Assembly: GCA_030998015.1 (NCBI GenBank)
Contig: JARWMV010000251.1
Coordinates: forward strand, 620,001-684,000
Direction of reading: 5' to 3'
DNA: 64,000 nt
Source: Ceratorhiza oryzae-sativae
Taxonomy: Eukaryota > Basidiomycota > Agaricomycetes > Cantharellales > Ceratobasidiaceae
Shown here: in pieces, positions 1-12,059 of the stretch
How positions within the stretch are numbered: position 1 is the first letter of the stretch
Layout: each line of letters begins with the position of its first letter
Program-made: the position numbers and the translations under genes
Notes under the pieces: generated by a model
Seen by the model: the letters and a program-made list of their open reading frames with translations, nothing else
Told to the model about the DNA's origin: nothing
Database searches by the model: none

Positions 1-348
1 AACAAGCGGCCAACCGTCGTCGATCAACTCGATCAACTTGGTCTATCATCTAGCCAAGAGCAACCAGGTGATATGGAAGATGAGGACGAAGAGGAAGGCT
101 CGGATGTCGAGGTTGGAGGAGTGTCGCAATATCCAAGGATGAGGACACAGGAGGACGACGAACTTCCTGAGGAAGTCGAGGACGAGCTGTCTAAGCTCGC
201 TCAAGAGTACGACGTAAGCCTATCTGCAGTCAAGGCCAATTTCAATCTCGCCAAAGGGATGGATCTGAAGGAGGCGCTGGATGTCACCCGGGAGGCGGTC
301 GAAGAACTGGTTCGGCAAGTTCGTCATCGAGGCGTGAGGCACTCATAG
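1..348 (+). CDS. C-terminal fragment of an unrecognised acidic protein (5' end outside window)
   Basis: The frame is open from base 1 to a stop at 346-348, so only the last ~115 residues are present and the true start lies left of the window. The fragment has an acidic stretch (MEDEDEEEGSDVE), then a predicted helical tail starting DELPEEVEDELSKLAQEY, and ends RGVRHS. The helical tail faintly resembles small three-helix C-terminal modules such as UBA-like or Rap1 C-terminal domains, but I do not recognise the family. The next gene starts 131 bp downstream on the same strand. The frame itself is fairly sure; the function is unknown. Confidence 0.55.
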   Translation, partial: NKRPTVVDQLDQLGLSSSQEQPGDMEDEDEEEGSDVEVGGVSQYPRMRTQEDDELPEEVEDELSKLAQEYDVSLSAVKANFNLAKGMDLKEALDVTREAVEELVRQVRHRGVRHS

Positions 349-479
349 AGCTCAGCGGGGTTTCTTGAGCGCTATGGCTGAGTTGTGTTGAACGCCTCGT
401 TCGTCGATTATTTTATCCACAACTCTGTGTTTCAGTGACTGGGTTGAAATCAAATAATTTTTGGGCTTCACACGTGACC

Positions 480-1205
480 ATGAGCGCACACCAGGAGGAG
501 ACGACGGCAGACAAGTGTCCCGTCGACCACACGAATCGCGCAGCATGGGCGAACCTCACGCCCCCCTCCTGGCATCCCCCCGTACCCTCTGGAGCTGGTG
601 ACTCGACCGCCATGCCTCCCGCATCGCTCGCTACCACCCGTGAAACGTCGTCGATCCCCCGCGTAGATGGACAGAAATGGGTCTACCCATCCGAAGCCCA
701 GTTTTTCTCTGCAATGGCCCGCAAAAACCACAGCCCACACGCGCCAGACATGCGCGTGGTTGTGCCGATTCACAATGCGGTGAACGAGCGTGCTTGGGGC
801 GAGCTCTTGGCTTGGGAGGCTGGGCGCGGAGGCGAGGCGTGCGGGGGTGTCAAACTCGTCAGTTTCAAAGGCAGGCCGGGAGATAGGACGCCAAAGGCAT
901 GGTTCAAGACGCTGCTCGGGTCAGTCGTTTCATATCTTGTATCCATTGTCGACCAAGGCGACTCACTATTTTACTCCAGGTACCAAGCCCCGTTTGACCG
1001 CCATGATTGGGTGGTTGACCGATGTGGGGTACGAATGCGATATGTTATCGACTTTTACACGGGGCGCTCTGCACCTGCGGCATCTAGCCCTATGCATTCC
1101 ACCCAGCCGAACCTTTCTTTTTACCTCGATGTCCGGCCCGCACTTGACAACTGGGAGGGAGTGAAAATGCGTTTAGAAAGGTTGTGGGGTGAATGGATTG
1201 GTTAA
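480..1205 (+). CDS. CYC3: Holocytochrome c synthase (cytochrome c heme lyase)
   Basis: This enzyme attaches heme covalently to apocytochrome c (or c1) in the mitochondrial intermembrane space. The start is the ATG at 480, giving MSAHQEE; the upstream in-frame codons have no ATG. Family marks seen are the heme-regulatory motif CPVDH near residue 12, the segment GQKWVYPSEAQFFSAMARK, VPIHNAVNERAW, and the signature LGYQAPFDRHDW followed by DRCG. The C-terminus (YLDVRPALDNWEGVKMRLERLW) is also typical. One intron at 920-979 (GTCAGT...CAG, 60 nt) sits inside the signature. It is a multiple of three without stops, so an intron-blind reading gives a 20-residue false insertion; removing it restores LLGYQAPF. 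The spliced protein is about 221 aa. Confidence 0.93.
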   Translation: MSAHQEETTADKCPVDHTNRAAWANLTPPSWHPPVPSGAGDSTAMPPASLATTRETSSIPRVDGQKWVYPSEAQFFSAMARKNHSPHAPDMRVVVPIHNAVNERAWGELLAWEAGRGGEACGGVKLVSFKGRPGDRTPKAWFKTLLGSVVSYLVSIVDQGDSLFYSRYQAPFDRHDWVVDRCGVRMRYVIDFYTGRSAPAASSPMHSTQPNLSFYLDVRPALDNWEGVKMRLERLWGEWIG

Positions 1206-1389
1206 ATTGACAGTCTAGCTCCGAGGCAAGCGTGCATGTACATATGTAACATTTATGTCTTAATCACCAGCTCAATATAGATACGAAGATAGGAAAACAT
1301 TGTGCCAGTTGCTCGTGTATCAAAATGTGATATATAGCGAACCCGCATTTCAAAAGGGCCAAGAAGGGATGCATAACACGAGAAGGAAA

Positions 1390-2855
1390 TTAAAGCATGG
1401 CACCAAACGTGCTGAGAATCATGCCAAGTACAATTGTGAGACATGCCACCGGCATTGTGCTTGCGCTGTTCGCATTTGAAGGGATCTACAGAAGCTGTTA
1501 GTTTTGATCTCCAATGGGCAAATGCCTTTGACTCACGAGTGAGGTCTGCAGACTCGCCGAAGACGAAAGACTACCGGTTACGGAAACCGATTGAGTCGGG
1601 ATGCCAGTAATTGTGCTGGTCATGGTTTGTGCGGCGCTGGTAGAAGCTAATCTACTCGGCGGGCAAAACGTCACAGTGTAATCCGCATAACTTGAACCCG
1701 GACACATCTGCAACGCGAGTGCCAGACGGATAGTCTTGGGCTACATAGGTTGGGTGGTCAAAATGGAAACAGTGGGAGGTCGATAGAGTAATGCTCACAG
1801 TAAGCATAAGTAAAGGGACATGCGTTCTTGAAAAAGTCGTAATACTGAACACCGCTCGATGGGCACGCACCAGCTGCCGAGTATTGACCGGTACAACAGG
1901 ACGGACTGTTCCCCGCGTTTCCCCCTATGTTGGCCGTGCACGCAGATTTGCAGCCAAGCGTGGAGTTATCGCTTGGAGAGAGCGGGCCTCGAAGGGCTTC
2001 GGGACCTTGAAGTCGATTAGAAAACGCCAGTAATGCGCCAAAGCATAGAACATACAAGTGCTATCCAAATCGGCAACGCATTCCGCCACACCGCATCCCA
2101 TAGCACTTGGCAACACTTGCATCGGCACGTTGAAACCGCCAACCTACAAAAGAGCCAACCGATAAGCAAACAGAACCGCCAACCATGAGGCCAATGCCTT
2201 CGCAAAGCGACAAAGCAAAAGTCAAATCCCACGCCCCGTCGATCAAACGACGGAAAAAAAAGGTGCTCGAGTCCACCGAAAAGGCAACTCGACTCACAAT
2301 CGACACATCATAATAATCTGCACCAGACCCATCTCCGGGGGCCAACGTCCACTCGGCGCTCGTGATTGGTGCAGCTCCCATCCCCGTGCAATACAACCCG
2401 CCTGGACATCCACCCGAGATGCATCCGCCAATCGTGGTGTTTGTGTCTGCGGGGGTGTTTCCTGAGAAAAGTCGCAGTTTCGGCGAGCCCAGATATGTCC
2501 ATTCGTCCACCCTGTTAGTAAAGGAAACACGATTCAGACGATAATATAACAAATTGCATGCAAATCGCTATACCCTCTGGGACAACAAAAGAGCGGGAGC
2601 TCCCGGGGTCGGCCTGCCATCCGGCCTCGACGCCAGATAGCGTCACGCTTGTGTTCTGGGTGTATATGGCTGGCCCTAGAGCATGGAGAAGGGGGTGAGT
2701 CCAATTCGGGTACGGGAGCCGAAGAAGAATAGCTACCCACAGATAGTGTACGTGCAGTCGTTGTTCACAGTCCACCGACGAGCGTTGACAGCAGAGAAGA
2801 GCGAGACGAGGAAAAGTCCTCGGAGCGCCAGAGTGCATTCAGAGTTCAAGACCAT
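1390..2855 (-). CDS. Thaumatin-like protein with probable GPI anchor
   Basis: Secreted PR5/thaumatin-fold protein, a family that includes beta-glucan-binding and glucan-hydrolysing members. The ATG at 2855 begins a signal peptide (LALRGLFLVSLFSAVNA), then WTVNNDCTYTIWPAIYT, GSSRSFVVPEG, GWTNGHIWARRNCDF, GGCPGGLYC, SAEWTL, DYYDVSIVGGFNVPM, CKSAC, CCTGQY, FFKNACPFTYAY and DYTVTFCP. A Ser/Thr-rich linker and a hydrophobic tail (VACLTIVLGMILSTF) ending at 1390 suggest a GPI signal. Introns are inferred at 2676-2740 and near 2525-2585, 2125-2290, 2010-2060, 1750-1800 and 1490-1545. Two breaks are unexplained by splicing: RNCDF and the following GNTP segment are one frame apart near 2464-2472, and the exon after YAY (about 1740-1790) does not join in phase. 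Either these are indel errors or the gene is decaying. Confidence 0.8.
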
Positions 2856-3328
2856 TTCGGCAGTTGGCGAGAAGTGATAGGTGATTCCCGAGACTCTATT
2901 TTCGTTATAAACGAGCCAATCGAGGCAATATCGACCGAAAAATGTGATGCAAGAGAGCAGTTCGTTCAGCGGGGGGAGTCGTCGAGAGTCGTAGCCGAGT
3001 GGCGGTCGTGCGAAGAGGAGGCGAGGGGGGGCAGTGAGTGTTGTGTAGCTCCAGCAAGACTTAAAATGGCAAAATCAAAGCGCCGCGAGGCCGTCGCGTG
3101 GTGCGCCGAGTGCGCGGCAGAAAAGTCTGGAGCTGCCTCGAGGACGCACCTTGGCCCTTGGCTAGGAGCGGCGCCAAACACAGAGCCATATAGCCACGTG
3201 ACTCGTTTCAGCGTATGACGGCATTGGGCGGCAGGATATATGCGTGTATGATATTAAAACGAACACAATCGTGAGGATACAATTCGTAAAATCTATGTAA
3301 ATCCCGCTTCCGTTTTTGTCCCACAAGG
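2856..3328. other. Intergenic: upstream region of the thaumatin-like gene
   Basis: The stretch lies between the start of the thaumatin-like gene and the end of the MFS transporter, both on the minus strand. It holds a purine-rich tract (about 2940-3050) and no frame I can support as coding. Confidence 0.4.
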
Positions 3329-5326
3329 CTAGAATTTGCCGGTCAGCTTGCCAGTCGAGAGCCACTTGACGCCAATCATCATCAAAACGCAGAGCACGAT
3401 CATGGAACCTGGCGAGACAAATGTGAGTCGAGATTGCAACATGCCTTCTTTTGCTGCGTGCGCACGAGGAGCTCACCTGCGTAGTACCCCACGTGGACGA
3501 AGCTGCCGGTCGTATCCCGAATAGCTCCGGAAATGGGAGGACCGGCCACCGCCCCGGCCGCAACGACCGTCATGAGCATGCCCGAGCGTCGACCAACGTC
3601 TTCCGTCTCACCCATGCGCGCGACGGGTGCAGGCAGCATACCGACGAATACACCGCATGCAATCCCATATATGCACGCTACAGCGATGAGCGAGCCGAGG
3701 CTACGCGCATACGGCCATGCGTACGTGACGACTCCGGCAATGAGAGTACTCGGGACCAGAGTGTTGATCGGCCCAAAGCGGTCTGTCAGGATACCAGAGC
3801 CCACTCGTCCGACGAGGGAAGCCGCGTTGGCAATAGGAATAAGGTAAAAGGCAAAGTCTGGAGAGATGCCAATTTCAGTTCCGTAAACTTCGAGGTACGT
3901 CAAAACTATTCGAGACAATATCAGTCCATTGTCATGCAACGAGGAGAATGAGCGACTCACCTGTGTACAATCCCAGGAAAGACACCAGGGACGCTCCGAC
4001 ATACAATGAGTAGGGAAGATACCGGAACGCCTTGAGGTTCAACAACCCTCCAGAAACATTCTTTGGGGGCAGGCGGCGCCGCAGGGTCAGGACCGCCGTG
4101 GTCAAAACGGCAAGGATAATAAACGCGATACTAGACGTAAGCAAGTTAGTCGACCACCCGTTGAATCGTTACTTAAAAGCAGTCCATGACGTACACTCTC
4201 ATTGCCCATTTGAAGCCCAGGATCGGGATCAGTTTTCGAACTGCGATTGGCAGCACCGTCCCTCCAACACTGGAACCCGACGCGAGGATTCCAAACGCAA
4301 GTCCTCGGCGTGCGCGGACTGTCACCGCGCATGTTAGCATTATCGGTGGCAACAAAAAGGAAACGTACACCAATGCGAGATAACGGCAATAGTCGGCCCG
4401 AACAAAAATCCGCATGAAAGCTAATCAGTCGCTCTTAGGTCAGTTGAGGATCGCCTGTATGCAAAGATATACGCACCCCAACTGCGATTCCCTGGCACAA
4501 CAAAAACTGCCAGTACTCCTTGCATTCGGCCGTCAAAAATGTGGCAACGATGAGCAACACGGTAGCAGTGATTTGAGGAACCCGATAATGTCCCAAATCA
4601 AACAGGCGCCCGGTAAGCAGGCCCTACCATCCCAACACAGCGTCAGCATTTAGAAAGAACAAGGCCAGACGGCTATTTGCTTACGGCAAAAATACAAGCG
4701 CGTACTGAATCGACCCGATCCATGCACTAAAAAAGAAAAATTAGGCGGGAGACATTGATCACCAAGCGGCAAGCTCGCTTACATTGTCGAGGGGGCCACG
4801 TCGGAGAGGATCGTTTCCTGGTAGTACGCCTGAAACACCTAGAAGCATGTTTAGTACTGGGGATACTGGTACTACACATGAATATCACTCACTCCCCAAG
4901 TATTGACAAACCCAAACCTATAAAAAAACACCAACAATCAGTACCACGTCAAACACGACTGTATAGGTACGCTGACCACAGGAAGGAAAGGGTCCGGGAA
5001 AGAAAAAAGAAAGACAAAATGACCTACGTGCCAAACGTAACACACACACCCTTGTGACAAAAAGTAGAAAGTAAGTCGCCGCTCCCAAGTCAATTAAATA
5101 CGCCAACACTTACGCCTAGAACAACCAACCAGGCGCGAATACCTCCGTCCGGAAAATCCTCCTCTGATCCAGCACCCTTTTCGAACTCGTCCTCGTCAGG
5201 CGGAACGTCGACGTTTCCGTGTCGGTGATGACGAGGCTCGGAGATCGTCTTTTCCTCTGCGCTCATGTCAACATCGTCACCCAGGCTTCGTGAGGATGCT
5301 GCTGGAGTCATGGGTGCAGAGGTCAT
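3329..5326 (-). CDS. MFS transporter, monocarboxylate permease (MCT) type
   Basis: Twelve-helix plasma-membrane transporter of the fungal MCT/MCH family; the substrate cannot be read from sequence. The start chosen is the ATG at 5326 (MTSAPMTPAASS); the frame upstream has no ATG. A long acidic cytoplasmic N-terminus leads into the family signature FPDGGIRAWLVVLGVSVGVFN. Later exons give ARRGLAFGILASGSSVGG, YLPYSLYVGASLVSFLG, PDFAFYLIPIANAASLVGR and GSGILTDRFGPINTL, ending ISGAIRDTTGSFVHVGYYAG, then after the last intron GSMIVLCVLMMIGVKWL and GKLTGKF with the stop at 3329. The gene is broken by many short introns. The direction matches the thaumatin gene downstream. Confidence 0.85.
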
Positions 5327-5778
5327 GAGGGACAACGGCGAAAGTTCACCGCGGGAAGAGGTACCTTGCACTCGCTAAGATGACTCCACTTTTATACATA
5401 CTCCAAGCGGGCCGGGGAACTAGGCTCGGATTTCAACCTAATCATGTCAATCCGGCTTCACTTGCTGAGTGATCATGCCGAACAAAATCTCTTCTCCCAT
5501 TAGGAGGCAAAAAGCACGTGCCACACAAAGTCATCGAGTGAGATAAAAGTAAAACTGATATTGCATTGCCAGTGAGGATGAACATGCTATGCGAATAAGT
5601 ATGCGTATGCAACGTGAATCCTTCAGGCAACCTTGAGCGGAGAGCAACCACAACGGACAAGAACAGAAATGAGAAACAAAGGTGATGGGAACAAGAAACA
5701 AAATCGACCCTATCCCGTATCGAGCTAGTCAAACAAATCTTCGTGCAAAAAGTGTTTTTGGCACAATTCAGTACAGGT
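5327..5778. other. Intergenic: MFS promoter and eIF4A 3' region
   Basis: This lies between the ATG of the MCT transporter and the stop of eIF4A, both minus strand. It should carry the transporter's promoter and the eIF4A 3' UTR. I see no coding frame or RNA gene. Confidence 0.4.
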
Positions 5779-7240
<1,462 letters not shown>

Positions 7241-7705
7241 GATTGGGTGAAAAGCGCGATTTCCAAGTAGTCGACTCTAGACTGGTCGACCGAGCTTGGA
7301 CAGTAGTTTGGGGACGTGCTAGGGACGTCGCAGTTGCTGCAGATGGTGGTTGCGGATAGTGCCCGCCACAACCCGGAGATCCTCAATTTTTTGCATCCGC
7401 CGCCCGAGGCGCTGAGCGCTTATGGTCCGTGATCTACCTTTTTACCTAAATCCGCGTAAAATGTGTCGATCTGTGGGGATAGAAGTTCTGTCGCGGCACA
7501 AGACACATGGATTGGGGCGACATGAGCCAGACACGAGGCCGACTATCCAGAGACAGCCTAGATCCGATGGGTCACGTGGTATGAGGAAACGATCACTTCG
7601 TCATGCACAGGCGCCCACAATGGCCCGCAAGTCATCCGCCGAAATTCTGTATATACTGCGCCGGCTTCTCTGCTGACGGCCACCATCCCGTCCCTGTTCC
7701 CCGTC
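7241..7705. promoter_or_regulatory. Divergent promoter region, eIF4A / MFS transporter, with TATA-like box
   Basis: This 465 bp gap separates two genes transcribed away from each other. A TATATA box at 7650-7655 lies 51 nt before the transporter ATG, a plausible core promoter position. No TATA box is evident on the eIF4A side. No coding frame is supported. Confidence 0.45.
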
Positions 7706-9994
7706 ATGGTCTTCTTCTCCAAGTCGTCGCCAGCAGCGTCCCCCGCCGGATCGACGTCTCCCGATGACCCCGAGCCTGTCCAGTCGCCCCCAGAGCCAAC
7801 GCCAGTACCCAAGCTCCAGCTCCTCGCCGTCTGCGTGTCTCGCATAGCAGAGCCCATAGCCTACTCCCAGGTAAGCCTCTGCTGTGTGCACGCCAGCGCG
7901 ACCTAACACCCCTCCACAGATCTTTCCGTATGTCAACCAAATGGTCTGGGAGCTTGGAGTCACCGAAAACCCCAAAAAAGTTGGTTTCTACTCCGGGATC
8001 ATCGACAGCGCATTTGCCTTTGCTCAACTCTTCACAGTCTACAGCTACGGCTCTCTTTCAGGTTTGTCGTTTTTCGCCTCCCCTTTGAGTCCGACCCGCT
8101 CATCTTCGGGCTGATAGATCGGATTGGAAGAAAGCCGGTGATTTTGTTTGGCACATTTGGGGTCTCGATCTGTGCCGCGTTCTTCGGACTGTCGAGCTCG
8201 TTTGTGCACATGGTTGCCGCACGAACTTTGGGTGAGTACCACCCAGCCCTTTGCCGAATACCGCTCATGATTGTCGCCACACAGCTGGATTGCTCTCGGG
8301 CTATGTCGCGTTGGTGTCCCCTGATTTCAGACCCTTAGATTGCGTTTTTCATATTTCTTTCTTATCCCAGGGTTTTGCATTCTGTCCTCGGCGAGATCAC
8401 TGATGCGACTAATCAAGCAAACGGTAGGCTGTCTAGGCCTGCCAACTCTTGGGGCGCTGATTGACCCTCCCACTTCAGTATACCCTCTGTACTCCCTTTG
8501 TTATCCCATTGGAAGTTTCATCGGGTGAGTGCAGTTCGTACCCCACCTCATTGCAGCATGGCCAACCTGCCACAGTCCTTTGATCGGAGGGGCACTCGCC
8601 CAGCCAAACGAAAATATCCCGCATTTGGTACCCCCATTCTTGCGTTCACTTTTCGACACATACCCATACCTTCTTCCGAGTGGAACAGCAGCGACCATTG
8701 CGGCCATCTCCTTTGCGTTTACTTTGACATTCATGAACGAGGTGCGCCATTGTCGAATCCCACGTCATAAGACCGTCCCATACTCAAGCTCCCCACAGAC
8801 CCTTCCATCCAAGGTCCGAAGCAAATTTTCCGAAAACAGCGAGAGTGGCACTTCCACTCCAAGCTCGTCATATGGTGCACGAGGCCGAACAACGCACATT
8901 GGTAGGTCGAGACCCGCAAGTGTTCAAAGGCAGTGGCTCAAGCGAACATTCCTACAGGGTCCTCTCGGAGCACCAGCCCGTCAACGACAGCGGTTTATCG
9001 ATCCCGCGGTTCCAGCATCTCGACATGTGTCGGAGAAGATCGCACAACCAAGCTTGCAGACGAAAACGAGCCACTTCTCGGTTCAGATGAGGTTCCCCGA
9101 AACTGGTCAATTCGAGAACTCTTGAAAATCCAACGCCTAAGGCAGCTCTATGCATCGGCAGTGATGCTCAGCTTTCTAGCAGAAGCTTATGTTGTCGTCT
9201 TTGTGTTGTTTTGCTACAGGTGAGTTTGGAACTCAATCCGACCAAATACGTATTAACGATGTCATCAGCAAGATTCAAGACGGCGGATTAGGCTTTGATG
9301 TACGTCTATTTTTTTATAGTAAGCTATAAACGCCTCGTCTAATCGATCCGATTCACTTTAGCCTTCTGCTATCGGCTTCACACTCGCATCTTCCGGCGCG
9401 ATTGGTTTCACGCTGCAAATCCTTATCCTGCCCGTCCTCCTCCGTCGCTTCAAGCCCACCAGCATCTATCGTATATGCATGATTGGTTGGCCGATCGGGT
9501 TTGCCATTCCCCCAATACTCAACATCATCGCGCGTATCTCGTCGGACAATGGCGCACATCCGATTAAACGACAGGGCGAGGTGGCTATTTGGATTGGTAT
9601 CTGGGTTGCACAGGTATTGACCAAATTTGCGTGCATGTCTTATTCGTGAGTCTGTCCTTTACTCTACATTGGGTAAGATTTGGGCTTATTGGTGCCTGGG
9701 GTGCAGTATGAATATGGTTATCGCTCGACAGAGCGCACCGGATACACGAGCCCTTGGCGCGACAAACGGACTAAACCAGTTTTCCTTGTGTGCGGCACGG
9801 ATGTTTGCGCCTACCGTCGTTAGGTATGGCTCGTCCCTTATCAAATAGATTATTACCTCTTACTATATGCGCTTTCAAACAGTACTCTATTCGCGCTTTC
9901 TTCGGAACACAACCTACTTGGTGGGCATCTAGTATGGATCATCATGGTGTTACTCGGAATTGTTGGAACGCGGGTCTCTCCGGCTGATTTGTAA
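7706..9994 (+). CDS. MFS transporter, ZIFL/peptide-like fungal clade
   Basis: Membrane transporter of the major facilitator superfamily, resembling fungal and plant zinc-induced-facilitator-like proteins; the substrate is unknown. The start MVFFSKSSPAASP at 7706 leads a proline-rich cytosolic tail. Conserved pieces: LQLLAVCVSRIAEPIAYSQ, IFPYVNQMVWELGV, GFYSGIIDSAFAFAQL, DRIGRKPVILFGTFGV (the MFS loop 2-3 signature), and LCYPIGSFIGPLIGGALAQP, then a long central cytoplasmic loop rich in Ser/Arg. Later exons give IRELLKIQRLRQLYASAVML. The last exon, after an intron at about 9823-9879, reads STLFALSSEHNLLGGHLVW and IIMVLLGIVGTRVSPADL, stop 9992-9994. Many short introns; no frame break noticed. 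Confidence 0.85.
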
Positions 9995-11369
9995 GGATAG
10001 TGTACGCATCGTGTGCTTGTCTATCCAAATAAATGCATGTTTAAATATCAGTTTCGCATCCAAGCGTTTCTATTTTTCACTGCAGATGAGTAGGTAGAAT
10101 GTTGCTCTTTCGCACAAACCTACCGTTTGTGTTATATACGCGTCTCATGCGCAATATTAGGGGTAAGCTGGCGCAGATTTCCTTCAATGAATGTTCAACA
10201 GTAGCTATTACATTTAACACTACAAACGAGACATTCAGTAGTCCACAGACGATTGCAGTCGAGGGCAGGAACCAAGTCGTAAGGCTCAAGTGTCGGAGCT
10301 TGTCTGATGTTGTTTCTATCGAAGTGGACGAGCGGAAAGGCCAAGGCGCGCATACATACTTAGATTTGTCCTCAGTTATTGTACTTCCATAGTGGCGGGG
10401 AATGAACAGGGTATCTGTGACGGAAATTGTGGCCCATAGTCGACCTCGAGACTATTCATGGCCGTGACTAGACCCCACATACAAGGAAATCAGTAAAAGG
10501 ACATAAAATTGATAAATTTGTCAATTCGACAGTCCATATAGACGAAGGTGAAAAAAATGATGGCTCGACCATGGGGCTGAATCAGCGGTCCGCCCCTAGA
10601 CCCACACGCCACTTGCTACTTACTACCGCTATTGATTCGAGGGTTAATGTCACCCTGTTGAATTCTGAATACATTGATGGACTACGTGAAAACCTCGCAT
10701 TTACTACTTGTTAGGGCATAAAATTGAGACAAGACAATTTTTTTAAATTCGCAAAACTCCCCATCGCGGGAACAGAGAATTCTTTCCTGGGGGAGGGAAC
10801 TCTTTTTACAGTTCCCGAATCGTCGAGACTACGCTTACAACCACCATACTTTTGCAGACTGAGTGAACACCCGACAGCACAATAGTAAGTTAACATACCT
10901 GCCACGCCACGTATGATTTGGGGATCATACGACTTCGCATCGTAACCATAGCCCATAATAAAGTCGCAGAAGCAATGTAACCGGCTCGTAATAGCTGGAA
11001 CTCTCAGCCAAAACTGCCAACAATACAAGCTTCAGAACTTAGGGTTGAACAAACAGCTAATAATAATAAATGGAAATTGGAGTCCCTCCAGTTCAAGCAG
11101 TAAACACGTCTGCGCAGCCGCATGCGCAAGGGGTTTTATCTCAGATTTGAGCCCATAACTAACCCATGGCGGAAGTGGCGAGTTGGATCTCATGCCAAAT
11201 TCTGCCTACAACATTTTAGCCCCTCCAATGGTCGAGTCACCCGTTTTGGGCAGTGGCAACGTCCCGTGCAACTTAGCTTAATTTCTGACCACAAACCGGC
11301 AAGAGGTTGACTCCAAGTCAGTCTACAGCTTTTTCGAGTCGAGTCAATAATCGAGTTTCAACCCAACGT
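9995..11369. other. Intergenic stretch with one doubtful 97-codon ORF
   Basis: No known gene was seen. An ATG-started frame at 10099-10392 (+) encodes 97 residues without recognisable motifs, and a same-sized frame runs on the other strand, so I do not call it a gene. The sequence is relatively AT-rich and includes several A/T runs. The U2 copy 1 promoter follows directly. Confidence 0.4.
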
Positions 11370-11400
11370 GCACGGACCCTCCTACCAAAGCCTATATATA
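11370..11400 (+). promoter_or_regulatory. U2 copy 1 promoter: proximal element and TATA box
   Basis: GCACGGACC at 11370-11378 and TATATATA at 11393-11400. The TATA box starts 35 nt and the element 58 nt before the RNA start, near-identical to the spacing at the other four U2 genes. By analogy with metazoan and plant snRNA genes, GCACGGACC may act as a proximal sequence element; that role is inferred. Confidence 0.75.
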
Positions 11401-11427
11401 CTCCCTACCTCTCACATTATAGTCCTT

Positions 11428-11617
11428 ACCACTCTGGCCTTTCTGGCTTAGATCAAGTGTAGTATCTGTTCTTTTAGTCTTAATCGACTAAACGCTGGGA
11501 TCCCCAGCTCTACCGATTATTCAATTTTTGCCGCCCGGATCGACACTCCTCTGCTTGTATGAGTGTTTGAAAGAGATGACCTTGCCATTACAGTATTGGC
11601 TTGTGTTGTCCCGGGAT
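11428..11617 (+). ncRNA. U2 spliceosomal snRNA, copy 1 (divergent)
   Basis: U2 snRNA pairs with the intron branch site. This copy has the invariant block GATCAAGTGTAGTATCTGTT containing the branch-site recognition GTAGTA, a Sm site (CAATTTTTG), stem-loop III and a stem-loop IV with the CAGTA loop core. It differs from the other copies in an extra C in loop I (GGCCTTTCTGGC) and in paired changes. The stem IIb helix is GCTGGG/CCCAGC instead of GCTGGC/GCCAGC, stem III has CACTC/GAGTG instead of CGCTC/GAGCG, and stem IV has an A-T pair in place of G-T. The structure is kept, which argues for function. The ends are estimated by alignment among copies. Confidence 0.85.
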
Positions 11618-11643
11618 AGTCTCATTTTTCTATCGGAGTATAA

Positions 11644-11655
11644 GGCCTGACCCTA
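11644..11655 (+). terminator. U2 copy 1 conserved 3' element
   Basis: GGCCTGACCCTA starts 216 nt after the RNA 5' end and matches GGCCTAACCCTA downstream of the other U2 copies. It is a candidate 3' box directing snRNA 3'-end formation; the role is inferred from position and conservation. Confidence 0.55.
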
Positions 11656-12059
11656 ACAGAGTGTTTCGGTATTACCCAACGTGAGTCGGCAGTACCAAAG
11701 TCGCCATACAAGCGCCCAGTCACTAGATACAAGCTTTTGCTGTGTTTGGCTGGAGCGATCTTTATTGCAGTGCCCAATTTGTTCAGGAATTAAATTGAAA
11801 TCCCGCACGAGAGCGTACCTATTAATAGCGACAATACGCTACGCAACCCGAGGGAAAGCAGTCGCTAGGTGGCCTGCTATCGTCGCGTGACATTGCCACA
11901 TTCGAGACTAGAGTAATTCCCAAATACTGGGGCCAAATAGATCATGCTTAACATGCCTATTAGATAGCTTTATGTGTACAGGATTGACGCTCGAAGCTAT
12001 TATGACACATATTTCAACGCCACTTGCCCCAAGTTGCAACATATGACATATAGTACCCT
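11656..12059. other. Intergenic gap between U2 copy 1 and the ABC-F gene
   Basis: A 404 bp stretch after the U2 3' element and before the stop of the ABC-F gene. I see no coding frame, RNA gene or repeat in it. Confidence 0.4.

Noticed and set aside
10099..10392. 97-codon plus-strand ORF in the 10 kb gap
   Set aside because: No motif, an equally open antisense frame, and no splice or context support.
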